Positions 22,127-30,186 of a stretch of 64,000 bases of DNA are shown in pieces. The position numbers were made by a program, and so were the translations under genes. The stretch is from positions 193,611-257,610 of the forward strand of contig NZ_MHXN01000007.1 of NCBI RefSeq assembly GCF_001824475.1. Direction: 5' to 3'. Within the stretch, counting starts at the first letter, position 1. Every line of letters starts with the position of its first letter. The DNA comes from Phenylobacterium sp. RIFCSPHIGHO2_01_FULL_69_31. GTDB taxonomy: Bacteria; Pseudomonadota; Alphaproteobacteria; Caulobacterales; Caulobacteraceae. Below the pieces are notes generated by a model. That model did no database searches, had not been told where the DNA came from, and saw only the letters and a program-made list of their open reading frames with translations.

Positions 22127-22905
22127 AGATCCGGCTGGCGCACCTTTCGGACATCCATTTCGGCGGCGAGAACAAGGCCGCCGTCGCCGCTGCGGGCGAA
22201 CGTATCCGGGCGGGGAGCTTCGACCTCACCATCGTCTCCGGAGACCTCACCCGCTACGCCGAGACGCCGGAGTTCGAGGCCGCGGCCGCCTGGCTCAGGG
22301 ACCTGCCCCAGCCGCAACTGGTCACGCCCGGCAACCACGACGCACCCTATCTGGCGTGGGCCGAACGGATCTTCGCGCCCTTCCGCCGCTTCGAGCGCCA
22401 CGTGGGCCCTGCCCCGGCTCAGAACTGGCGGCGGGACGGCATCGCCGTTCACGGCGTGAACACCGCCCGAGGCGCCCAGCCGCGGATCAACTGGTCCAAA
22501 GGGCAGATCTCGTTCCGGCAGGCCGAACGCGTCGTTGAATGGTTCGAACCCTCGGACCGGCTGCGGATCGTGGTGGTTCACCACCCCCTGATCGAGATGC
22601 TGGGCGGTCCGATGACGGCCCGGGTGTGGGGCGGGGAGAAGGCGGCCAAGGCGTTTGCCCGGGCGCGCGTCGACCTGGTCCTGTCGGGGCACATCCATGC
22701 CCCCTTCACCTGGCCCTATCCGCACGCCGATGGGCGGACCTATGCGGTGGGCGCCGGCACCCTGTCGGTGCGGGAGAGGGGCGTGCCGCCGAGCTATAAC
22801 GAGGTCGAGGTCGAGGACGGCTGCATTCGCGTCACCGCCCTCGCCTGGACGGGCTCGCACTACGAGCCCTATCGAACCTGGGCGTTGGATCGTCGCCCGG
22901 CATAG
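22123..22905 (+). CDS. Calcineurin-like metallophosphoesterase
   Basis: A 260-residue enzyme with all metal-site motifs of the family in order: HLSDIHFG, VSGDLTR, GNHD, VVVHHP and SGHIHAPF. Such enzymes hydrolyse phosphodiesters, for example cyclic nucleotides or phospholipids (3',5'-cAMP phosphodiesterase type). The GTG start has AAGGA a few bases upstream and overlaps the DAGK-like stop by four bases (GTGA). The coupling suggests a shared role in lipid or nucleotide turnover, which is only an inference. Confidence 0.88.
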   Translation: MKIRLAHLSDIHFGGENKAAVAAAGERIRAGSFDLTIVSGDLTRYAETPEFEAAAAWLRDLPQPQLVTPGNHDAPYLAWAERIFAPFRRFERHVGPAPAQNWRRDGIAVHGVNTARGAQPRINWSKGQISFRQAERVVEWFEPSDRLRIVVVHHPLIEMLGGPMTARVWGGEKAAKAFARARVDLVLSGHIHAPFTWPYPHADGRTYAVGAGTLSVRERGVPPSYNEVEVEDGCIRVTALAWTGSHYEPYRTWALDRRPA

Positions 22906-22909
22906 TGGT

Positions 22910-23095
22910 CTAGAGCGGTCCGGGGCCCACGCCACGGCCACGCACCAGGTGCATGACCAGCGAGACGACGAACAGCACCAGGAATACGAAGAACAGGATC
23001 TTGGCGATCCCCATCGCGGCGCCGGCCACCGAGGTGAAGCCGAGGACACCGGCGATCAGGGCGACCACCAGAAAGGTCAGGGCCCAACCGAGCAT
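22910..23095 (-). CDS. DUF1328 small membrane protein
   Basis: A 61-residue protein with two hydrophobic helices separated by a short Gly/Ala turn ([20 protein letters not shown], then [19 protein letters not shown]). This is the DUF1328/YtjA family, an inner-membrane protein often induced by stress. GGAGGT lies six bases before the ATG at 23093-23095. An EcfG promoter (23139-23163) predicts a start point near 23131, so the gene should belong to the general stress regulon. Confidence 0.9.
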   Translation of the reverse strand: MLGWALTFLVVALIAGVLGFTSVAGAAMGIAKILFFVFLVLFVVSLVMHLVRGRGVGPGPL

Positions 23096-23138
23096 GTCGT
23101 TACCTCCGTTCGCAGGCCGAACTGCCTGCGGCAAAGGC

Positions 23139-23163
23139 AACGCTCCGAGGCGCGCGCCGTTCC
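23139..23163 (-). promoter_or_regulatory. EcfG (SigT) promoter of the DUF1328 gene
   Basis: Minus strand GGAAC (23163-23159), 16 bases, CGTT (23142-23139), 44 bases upstream of the ATG. It touches the 3' end of the upstream gene. Confidence 0.8.
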
Positions 23164-23165
23164 GA

Positions 23166-23567
23166 CTACTGCGGCGGCTTGGGCGTATTGTTGCCGGCGA
23201 CGAACGCGCTGATCAGGGCCGTGACCATCGCCGGGTTGCGGATCAGCACCGTGGCCGCCACCGCGGCGGCGCCCAGGGCCAGGAGCGGCCGCTCCTTGGC
23301 CATGGCCACCACGCGATCGACCGGCGAGGCCGGCGGCGGCGGGGCGCCGGCCCGGGCCTTCGGGACCACCTTGCGCGTCGCGGCCCAGGCCACGGCCAGC
23401 GCGAGCAGGGCGAAGACGGCGGCGACCACCGCCGCTGCGCCGGCCGGTCCGATGTACTCGCGCGCGAAGGCATAGATCGCGAACGACGCCGCGACGACGC
23501 ACACGGCCGCGGCCGCGGCGACGGCGGTGACCGCCGCGGCCAGACTCAGGATCCGCTTGAAGTTCAA
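23166..23567 (-). CDS. Membrane protein, possibly YqjE-like
   Basis: A 133-residue protein with two N-terminal transmembrane helices (about residues 8-30 and 38-60), a proline-rich loop and a third hydrophobic segment near the C-terminus. It lies ten bases after the DUF883-like gene on the same strand. That order resembles yqjD-yqjE of enterobacteria, where a ribosome-binding tail-anchored protein is paired with a membrane protein. The similarity is in layout rather than sequence, so the name is tentative. Confidence 0.68.
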   Translation of the reverse strand: MNFKRILSLAAAVTAVAAAAAVCVVAASFAIYAFAREYIGPAGAAAVVAAVFALLALAVAWAATRKVVPKARAGAPPPPASPVDRVVAMAKERPLLALGAAAVAATVLIRNPAMVTALISAFVAGNNTPKPPQ

Positions 23568-23577
23568 GGGCGGGGGA

Positions 23578-23886
23578 TCAGCGCTTGGATGCGAGCAGCA
23601 TGCCGATCAGCACGCCGATGCCCAGCGCAGCGCCGGTCGCCGCGAGGGGGCGGGCGCGGATCTGCTCGCTGGCGAGGCGGCTGGCCTCGTCGATCTGCTC
23701 GCCCGCCACGTCGGCATAGACGCGGGACTGGGCGCGCACCTGTTCGAGCGCCTGCTGGACAGTGGCTTCGATCCGCTTGGCGGCGTCGGCGATCGCCTTC
23801 TGCGCATCCGCGGTGATCTTGGCGGCGGTGTCGTTGGCCGCGTCGGCCACCTCTTCGGTCGTCAATTGGCCGGCCTTGGGGGGCAT
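23578..23886 (-). CDS. DUF883 (ElaB/YqjD-like) tail-anchored protein
   Basis: A 102-residue protein: a long amphipathic, Ala/Glu/Gln-rich helix (about residues 10-75) followed by a C-terminal membrane anchor with glycine spacing (RARPLAATGAALGIGVLIGMLL) and a basic end. This is the ElaB/YqjD plan. The E. coli members are stationary-phase proteins that anchor ribosomes at the membrane. GGAGACG lies before the ATG. No EcfG motif is found in the 60 bases upstream. It heads the pair with the membrane protein at 23166. Confidence 0.82.
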   Translation of the reverse strand: MPPKAGQLTTEEVADAANDTAAKITADAQKAIADAAKRIEATVQQALEQVRAQSRVYADVAGEQIDEASRLASEQIRARPLAATGAALGIGVLIGMLLASKR

Positions 23887-24040
23887 GTGTCGTCTCCGAA
23901 CGGAAATGCGCTCCCCGGGCGTGGGAGCTGCGCTGCAGCATAGGTGGATATCGGAATGGCCGCAAAGGGCCGGCAGAGCGCCGCGAAAGTTTGCGCGGTT
24001 TCCCGTCGCGTCGGCGCGCGGGCATGCCTATGTTGGAATC

Positions 24041-25453
24041 ATGACGCGCGAGGTGGGACGCAGCCCCGACAGAGAGCGTCTGGAGCTGGCCCTCCAGATC
24101 GCCGGCCTGGGAGAGTTCGAATGGGACCTCTCCAGGGACGTCCTGATCATCTCCGATCGACTGTCAGCGATAACCGGGCTTCCGGCCGGGGAGATTCCCG
24201 CCGAGGGCGGCGCAGCCTTCGACCGCTTCATCCACCCCGACGACCGCGAGGCGCTGGCGGCCGAGCAGAAACAGCATCTGCAGGACGGGGACAGCTACGA
24301 GGGCCGCTACCGGATGATCCGGCCCGACGATGGCCGGGTCCAATGGATGCGGACCGCGGCGAAGATCGTCCGCGACGAGGCCGGCCAGGCGATCCGGGTC
24401 TGCGGCGTGATCGAGGACGTCAGCCGAAGCCGCCGGGAAGAAGACCAGCGGATGCAGCTCATGGCCGAGCTGGATCACCGGGTGAAGAATGTGCTCGCCG
24501 CCGTGCAGGCCCTGGCCCAGCAGACCGCGAAGCGCACCACATCGCTCGACGCCTTCCTCCAGACCTTCGGCGGGCGGCTCAAAGCTATGGCTTCGGCCAA
24601 CGAACTTCTTACCGCAGCCCGCTGGCGGGGCGCCGCCATCGACCATCTGGCCGCCGCCGAGCTTGGAGCGATCGCGCCCGGCCAGACCAGCTGGGAGGGG
24701 CCGGAGCTCTTCCTGACGCCCCGCGCGGCAAACGCCCTGTCGCTGGCCCTGCACGAGCTCGCCACCAATGCGGTGAAGTACGGCGCCCTGTCGGTCGAGA
24801 CCGGCCACGTCAACTTACGCTGGAACGCGCGGCCGGGCGGCGGCTTCGAGCTGACCTGGACCGAAAGCGGGGGGCCGGTCGTCGCCTCGCCGGCGCGCCG
24901 GGGCTTCGGCTCCACCCTGCTGGAGCAGGTCACCGGTCGCGAGCTGAACGGCGACACCCAGGTGGACTACCGCCCCGCCGGCGTGGCGGTCCGCCTGCGC
25001 GCAGGACCCCAGGCCATGGCCGATCGGCCCGAGGTCATGCCCGAGGCGCCCGTCGCCCGCGTCACCGAGACCGTGCCCACCTCGCGGGGCCCCGCCAGCC
25101 TCAAGGGCGCCCGGGTGCTGATCGTCGAGGACGCCGTCCTGCTGGCGCTCGAACTGGAGACCGGGCTTTCCGAAGCCGGCGCCGAGGTCATCGGCCCGGC
25201 CTATGAGCTGGAGGAGGCGATGGCGCTGCTGGACCAGCCGATCGACGCAGCCGTGCTGGACGCCAATCTCAACGGCCACTCGGTGACTCCCGTGGCCGAG
25301 GTGCTGCATCAGCGCCGGATCCCGTTCGTCTTCGCCACCGGCTACGGCGAAACCGGCGGGGCGCCGGGCGGCTTCGAAGCGCCGGTCATCCGCAAGCCCT
25401 ACGACGTCACCCAGGTCGCCGCGGCGGTTGCCGAGCTGCTGGGAAATCGTTAG
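24041..25453 (+). CDS. Hybrid sensor kinase: PAS, HWE kinase and receiver domain
   Basis: A 470-residue soluble kinase. A PAS domain (about residues 12-128) is followed by an HWE/HisKA_2-type domain with His146 in ELDHRVKNVLAAVQALAQ, and an ATP domain with LALHELATNAVKYGALS and RRGFGSTLLEQ. After a linker, a C-terminal receiver (about residues 355-470) carries LIVEDAVL, Asp in VLDANLNG and Lys in VIRKPYD. The plan resembles kinases that feed the general stress response (LovK type), which fits the neighbouring phyR locus, but the partner is not shown by the sequence. Confidence 0.9.
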   Translation: MTREVGRSPDRERLELALQIAGLGEFEWDLSRDVLIISDRLSAITGLPAGEIPAEGGAAFDRFIHPDDREALAAEQKQHLQDGDSYEGRYRMIRPDDGRVQWMRTAAKIVRDEAGQAIRVCGVIEDVSRSRREEDQRMQLMAELDHRVKNVLAAVQALAQQTAKRTTSLDAFLQTFGGRLKAMASANELLTAARWRGAAIDHLAAAELGAIAPGQTSWEGPELFLTPRAANALSLALHELATNAVKYGALSVETGHVNLRWNARPGGGFELTWTESGGPVVASPARRGFGSTLLEQVTGRELNGDTQVDYRPAGVAVRLRAGPQAMADRPEVMPEAPVARVTETVPTSRGPASLKGARVLIVEDAVLLALELETGLSEAGAEVIGPAYELEEAMALLDQPIDAAVLDANLNGHSVTPVAEVLHQRRIPFVFATGYGETGGAPGGFEAPVIRKPYDVTQVAAAVAELLGNR

Positions 25454-25679
25454 CCATTTCCGTTAGCTATGCTGCGCGGCGCGTAGTCGCGCGGCAGGAA
25501 CGCACTGTGGCAAGTCGCCACCTGCGCAATGGGCCGCGAGGCCTCTATGTCGACCTTACGAAGGCCCGCGGCGACGTTCGCGGGGGCCAGGCCGGTGGCC
25601 AGGGGTGCTCGCCCGGACGCAGGCGACCCGGACTTCGACGGCGGTCCGCGGCATAGGTCGCGGGCCGACGACCTTGCGG
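25454..25679. other. Intergenic region without clear gene
   Basis: These 226 bases lie between the hybrid kinase and the CoA-transferase (convergent). I find no ORF with a ribosome site and no strong terminator. A small hairpin, GTGGC-AAGTC-GCCAC, is near 25507-25521. The minus-strand frame is open but has no convincing start. Confidence 0.5.
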
Positions 25680-26903
25680 TCAGATGACGCCGGCGGCTCG
25701 AAGCTCGGCCAGCTTCTGCGGCGAACAGCCCGCCCGCGCGGCCAGCACCTCGTCGGTGTGCTGGCCAAGGGCCGGCCCGGGCCATCGCACCTTTCCGGGC
25801 GTGGCCGAGAGCTTCGGGAAAGCGTTCTGCATGCGCACCGACCCGAACACCGGATGGTCCACCGACACGATCGCCTCGCGCGCCGCGAACTGCGGATCCT
25901 CCAGCATGTCGGGCGCCCGGTAGACTCGGCTGGCGGGGATGCCCTTGGCCTCCAGCAGCTTCAGGAGGTCGGTCAGCACGAAGGTCGAGGTCCAGGCCGA
26001 CACGATCTCGTCCAGCTCGTGCTGGTTGGCCCCCCGGCTGGCGTGGTCCACGAACTTCGGGTCGTCCTTCAGCTCCGGCCGCCCCATGGCCTCGGTCAGA
26101 CGCGCATAGACGTTGTCGCCATTGCCGCCGATCAGGATCATCTCGCCGTTGGCGCAGGGATAGGCGTTGGACGGGGCGATCCCCGGCAGGATCGAGCCGG
26201 ACCGCTCGCGAACGTAGCCGGTGAGGTCGTACTCGGTGACCAGGTTCTCCATCACCGCCAGCACGCTTTCGTACAGGGCCGCGTCGATCACCTGGCCCTT
26301 GCCGGTCTTCTCCTTGTGATGCAGCGCCATCATGATCCCCATGACCGAGTGCATGGCCGCCAGGCTGTCGCCGATCGAAATGCCCGCCCGCGCCGGCGCC
26401 CGGTCGGGTTCGCCCGTCACGTAGCGCAGGCCGCCCATGGCCTCGCCGATCAGGCCGTACCCGGCCCGCTGGGAATAGGGACCCGTCTGGCCGAAGCCCG
26501 ATACCCGGGCCATGATCAGGCCGGGGTTGTTGGCGGACAGCGCTTCGTACGACAGGCCCCACTTCTCCATGGCGCCCGGCCGGAAGTTCTCGATCACCAC
26601 GTCCGCCTTGGCGATCAGCGCCTTGGCCAGGGCCTGGCCCTCGGGCTTGCGCAGGTCCAGGCCCACCGACTTCTTGTTGCGCCCGATCACCGGCCACCAG
26701 GGCGACAGGCCCTTGGGCAGGCTACGGCCCCACTGGCGCATGGGATCGCCCACGCGGGGGTCCTCGATCTTGATCACCTCGGCGCCGAAGTCGCCCAGGA
26801 TCTGGCCGCAGAACGGCCCGGCGATCAGGGTCCCCATCTCGATGACGACGAGGTCGGCGAGGGGGCCCTTGGCCTCCGGGCGAGAAGCGGCAGGATCGGT
26901 CAT
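25680..26903 (-). CDS. Class III CoA-transferase (CaiB/BaiF family)
   Basis: A 407-residue enzyme of the family III CoA-transferases, such as formyl-CoA:oxalate CoA-transferase and succinyl-CoA transferases. The N-terminus has VVIEMGTLIAGPFCGQILGDFGAEVIKIE, the family signature, and the catalytic Asp lies in GISIGDSLAAM (about residue 170). Other landmarks are WWPVIGRNKKSVGLDLR and GNGDNVYARLTEAMG. It should act on a carboxylic acid in the cytosol, but the acid cannot be told from the sequence. It stands alone on its strand. Confidence 0.92.
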   Translation of the reverse strand: MTDPAASRPEAKGPLADLVVIEMGTLIAGPFCGQILGDFGAEVIKIEDPRVGDPMRQWGRSLPKGLSPWWPVIGRNKKSVGLDLRKPEGQALAKALIAKADVVIENFRPGAMEKWGLSYEALSANNPGLIMARVSGFGQTGPYSQRAGYGLIGEAMGGLRYVTGEPDRAPARAGISIGDSLAAMHSVMGIMMALHHKEKTGKGQVIDAALYESVLAVMENLVTEYDLTGYVRERSGSILPGIAPSNAYPCANGEMILIGGNGDNVYARLTEAMGRPELKDDPKFVDHASRGANQHELDEIVSAWTSTFVLTDLLKLLEAKGIPASRVYRAPDMLEDPQFAAREAIVSVDHPVFGSVRMQNAFPKLSATPGKVRWPGPALGQHTDEVLAARAGCSPQKLAELRAAGVI

Positions 26904-26962
26904 GGCTCTCGCTTAGCGCGGCGCGACCGCCAGCGTAAGCCCGGTGACGCTAGGTAAGAGCG

Positions 26963-27817
26963 TCAATTTTGTTGTCGATCACCTGGTGATGGAGGCGCCG
27001 CCGACGACGCGGCCACGGCGGCGGCAGCCTTCAGTTCCCGGATCCGACGGTCGTAGATCTCGGCCAGGCCCCTCGGATCCGAAACCGGGTCTCGCGTCCG
27101 GCGCCAAGCGGCCTGGCTGTCCCGGATCGCGGCGGGGTCTGCTCCCGCGCTTAGCGCCCGGCCGTAGGCGTCCCGCATCTCATGGCTGAGCAGGTTCAGC
27201 GCCAGGTCGTTGCAGAGCGCGCGGTCGGCGGGGGTAGGTGGCGTCGCGCAGGGATCGAGACGCGCCGGGGCCGTCGCCCTGACTGGGGCTTTGGCCAGAG
27301 CGATGGGGCGGGCCTCGGGCGGCGGCGTGACAGGCTGCGGTTCGGGCGCGGCCACGGGGGGCGCAGATGTGTCCTCGGCTGGCGGCTCGGGCTCAGGCCC
27401 CGCGACCTGCGCCGCCATGATCCGCGGGGCGGGCGCTCGCTCGACGGGCTGGGTCCGGTCGGCGCGCGCCGAGAGCCAGGTCTTCACACCGGGCGATAGC
27501 CCCCAGCCGGCCGCGCCGCCCACGAGGACGGCCGCCGTCAGGACCATGGGCCAGGCTCCCGACCGCGGACGGCGGCGGACGGGGGCATCCAGGCGCAGGT
27601 CCGCCGTGCCGTCGTCCAGGAACATCGGCCGCGTCTCGTCGTCTGGGACGTCGGGGTCTGGCGGCGGGCAGGACGGAGCCTTGCGGCCGCTTGCGGCCCT
27701 GGCCGCGAGCTCGGCCTCGAGCTTCGCCGCGAACCCCTCTTGTCCACGCGCCCTGGCCGCGGCGAGCAGGCGCTTGAGCTCCGGCTGGCCCAGGGTCGAG
27801 ATATCGATCCGCAACAT
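26963..27817 (-). CDS. Membrane protein with C-terminal LprI-like domain
   Basis: A 284-residue protein. The N-terminal 100 residues are helical and acidic, a single transmembrane helix follows (about residues 93-112, AWPMVLTAAVLVGGAAGWGL), then a long Pro/Ala linker, and a C-terminal LprI-type domain with DPCATPPTPADRALCNDLALNLLSHEM and QAAWRRTRD. In relatives this domain is periplasmic and is linked to lysozyme resistance. The usual third cysteine after the RD motif is absent, since the sequence continues RDPVSD. The ATG at 27815-27817 was chosen as the first start with a plausible domain. Confidence 0.75.
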   Translation of the reverse strand: MLRIDISTLGQPELKRLLAAARARGQEGFAAKLEAELAARAASGRKAPSCPPPDPDVPDDETRPMFLDDGTADLRLDAPVRRRPRSGAWPMVLTAAVLVGGAAGWGLSPGVKTWLSARADRTQPVERAPAPRIMAAQVAGPEPEPPAEDTSAPPVAAPEPQPVTPPPEARPIALAKAPVRATAPARLDPCATPPTPADRALCNDLALNLLSHEMRDAYGRALSAGADPAAIRDSQAAWRRTRDPVSDPRGLAEIYDRRIRELKAAAAVAASSAAPPSPGDRQQN

Positions 27818-27926
27818 CGCCGAGACGCCCTCCCAGGCCCCCCCGGCACGGCCAGGCGAGGTTGGGGCAGGTCCTGCGGAGGCGCAAGCGGGGCCGCACG
27901 CCGTGCAGCCCCGACGCGGAAGGCGC

Positions 27927-30140
27927 TTAGCCGACAACCTTTCGCAGACGCAGGGCAGCCTCGACCGCCGGCGTCCGCGCCCGGGTCGGCGCGTGAGGCC
28001 GCGGCATGGTCGGGTAGCCGATGATCGTGTCCAGGGCCGGCGCGCCGCTGAGCGCGTAGCTGGCCAGCTTCCCGCTCATGGTGGCGCTTTCGAAGCTGCC
28101 CACGTTGAGACCGGTATAGATCCAGTCGCCGGCCAGCGTGAGGTTGTCGAAGCCGGAACCCCAGGCCTCCAGCCGACAGGCGGTGCTGCCGGGCGGCGAG
28201 GTGACGTAGCGCTCGGTCGGATCGATGTTGGCCCGCCAGAACTGGCTGTCGAACCGCTGGACGCCTTCGGCCCGCAGCGCGCCGGGGCCGGTCTCCCGGG
28301 AGTCGACCAGCAGGTTGAAGTCGAGACCCATCGGGTCGCCGACGCCATAGTTGGCCCGCACCGTGGCCTTGGGCAGCATCGTGCCGATCGAGGCCTGCAG
28401 GTACTGGATGCACTGGGTCTTCACCCGCTCGGACTGGCGACGGGGATAGTCGGTGTCCGAGAACGGCGGCGGCGGCTCGTAGTCGGGCATGAGGCCGCAG
28501 AAGTACCAGAGCGCCTTGGGCGCGTTGTCCTTGGGCCAGCTCTCCCACTTGAGCAGGTCCGGGAAGTTGGCGTTGCCGTTGGGCGGGCAGAAGTAGGTGC
28601 CGGAGAGCGCGAGTTCGTTCTTGGCCGGATTGAGCGGCTCGGCCCAGCCGAGCTCATACATGTCCTTGGAGAGCCAGATCTGCATGGCCTGCGTCTGCAG
28701 GGCCGGCAGGGCCGCGACCATGTCGCGCCAGGCCTGATCCTCGTCCATCAGCTCCTTGCAGAGGTAGCGGACGGCGCCCAGCGAAATGGCGAAGACGATC
28801 TCGTCGTAGTCGACGCCGTGGCGCAGGGTGCGGGGCGTCTTCAGGCGCGGGAAGGCCTCGTTGGGCCAGCCGTTCCAGTAGGATTCCAGGTCGATGCCGG
28901 TCGCGCGAAGGTATTCGCCCTCGTTGAGCTGCTCATACAGCGGCCGGTGCGGCCAGGACGGCAGTCCCTTGACGTCGATGAGCGGCTGATAGCCCGCCTC
29001 CGGATCCTTGAGCGTGGCCTGGACCGTCATCTCGATGGCCGCCACGTTGCGACGGTTCACCGGATCCAGCCGCAGGGCCTCCACCTTGTGGAAGAACTCG
29101 AACTTCACGCCGCGGCGCTTCAGCACCTCGTAGACAGGCGCCACGACGGTCTCGCCGGTGCCGGCGGCGAAGCTCCAGATCAGGTCGCCCATGTAAGCGC
29201 AGGCCCGCAGGGTCCAGTTGAGGTAGCAGCCGGCGCCCATGCGGGCCGCCCGGCTCGTGTCGCCGTTGGGGCTCTGGTAGCAGATGTTGACCGTGGTCAT
29301 GACCACCGGCGACTGGAGCGTGGCCGGATGGCAGCCGTGGCGGGTGAGCCAGTCGCTCCAGTTCTCCTCGTCCAGGCGGTCGTAGCCCTCCACCTCGACG
29401 TTGTCGCTGAGCGCGCCGACGATGAGCGTGGCGTAGAAGTCGAGGGTGAGCAGGGCCCGGCGCAGGTCGTCCGCGTGGTCGGCGATGTGGGGGGCCAGGA
29501 CGTCGACCGTCTTGACCACGCCCGAGACGAGCTTCCGCGCCGCCTGAATCTCGCCCACGAGGGGATGGTTGGGGCCCTCGGAGAGCGGCACGGTCTCGAT
29601 CTGTCGTTTCGCCTTGTCGAGCACCAGCGAGATGCCGTCGGAGACCAGTTTCGGCACGCCCTCGGCGGCGCCCAACATCTGGCCGATCTCATTCAGGATC
29701 GCGACGATGGCGGTCTGCAGGCCCTTGTAGGAGGTCCCGTCGGTGGGCGGGGTGCTGTTGGATGGCGCGCGCGTGGGCCACGGCGTCAGGCGGTCCTTCT
29801 CCCATTCCCACAGCATGGTGAAGCCGGAGCCGAGGAACGCCTCCTCGAAGGTGGCGAGCGGCGCCCCGGCGGGGCGGTTCAGTTCGGCGTACACGTCGGC
29901 CATCATCGGCAGGGCGTTGAAGTAGCTGCCCATGAAGCCGTGGATGCCGTGCTCTTCGATGCGCGCATTCGGACCGCGGGACGAGGCGCACTTGCCGCCG
30001 AGCCGCCAGCCGAGCTGATAGACGGTGATGTCGAACCGCTTCTGCCAGTCGGGCTGGCTGGTAAGCTGTAGGGCGGTCGTGAGACCCCCCATGCCGCCCC
30101 CGAGGATGGCCACTTTCCGGGGCTGGGTCGCGTCGGACAT
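27927..30140 (-). CDS. Large FAD-dependent oxidoreductase (amine oxidase/desaturase-like)
   Basis: A 737-residue flavoprotein. The FAD-binding beta-alpha-beta motif is at the very N-terminus (KVAILGGGMGGLTTALQL), followed by LGGKCASSRGPNARIEEHGIHGF, which is typical of the amine-oxidase/phytoene-desaturase superfamily. The C-terminal FAD contact is LTLAGDWIYTGLNVGSFESATMSG. The middle contains long helical insertions, which makes it larger than usual family members. The substrate is unknown. It lies 47 bases from the winged-helix/TPR regulator on the same strand. Confidence 0.82.
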   Translation of the reverse strand: MSDATQPRKVAILGGGMGGLTTALQLTSQPDWQKRFDITVYQLGWRLGGKCASSRGPNARIEEHGIHGFMGSYFNALPMMADVYAELNRPAGAPLATFEEAFLGSGFTMLWEWEKDRLTPWPTRAPSNSTPPTDGTSYKGLQTAIVAILNEIGQMLGAAEGVPKLVSDGISLVLDKAKRQIETVPLSEGPNHPLVGEIQAARKLVSGVVKTVDVLAPHIADHADDLRRALLTLDFYATLIVGALSDNVEVEGYDRLDEENWSDWLTRHGCHPATLQSPVVMTTVNICYQSPNGDTSRAARMGAGCYLNWTLRACAYMGDLIWSFAAGTGETVVAPVYEVLKRRGVKFEFFHKVEALRLDPVNRRNVAAIEMTVQATLKDPEAGYQPLIDVKGLPSWPHRPLYEQLNEGEYLRATGIDLESYWNGWPNEAFPRLKTPRTLRHGVDYDEIVFAISLGAVRYLCKELMDEDQAWRDMVAALPALQTQAMQIWLSKDMYELGWAEPLNPAKNELALSGTYFCPPNGNANFPDLLKWESWPKDNAPKALWYFCGLMPDYEPPPPFSDTDYPRRQSERVKTQCIQYLQASIGTMLPKATVRANYGVGDPMGLDFNLLVDSRETGPGALRAEGVQRFDSQFWRANIDPTERYVTSPPGSTACRLEAWGSGFDNLTLAGDWIYTGLNVGSFESATMSGKLASYALSGAPALDTIIGYPTMPRPHAPTRARTPAVEAALRLRKVVG

Positions 30141-30186
30141 GGGATTTACCCGAGGCTTTGACCCCGGTCTCGCCTAGGTTGCTGAC

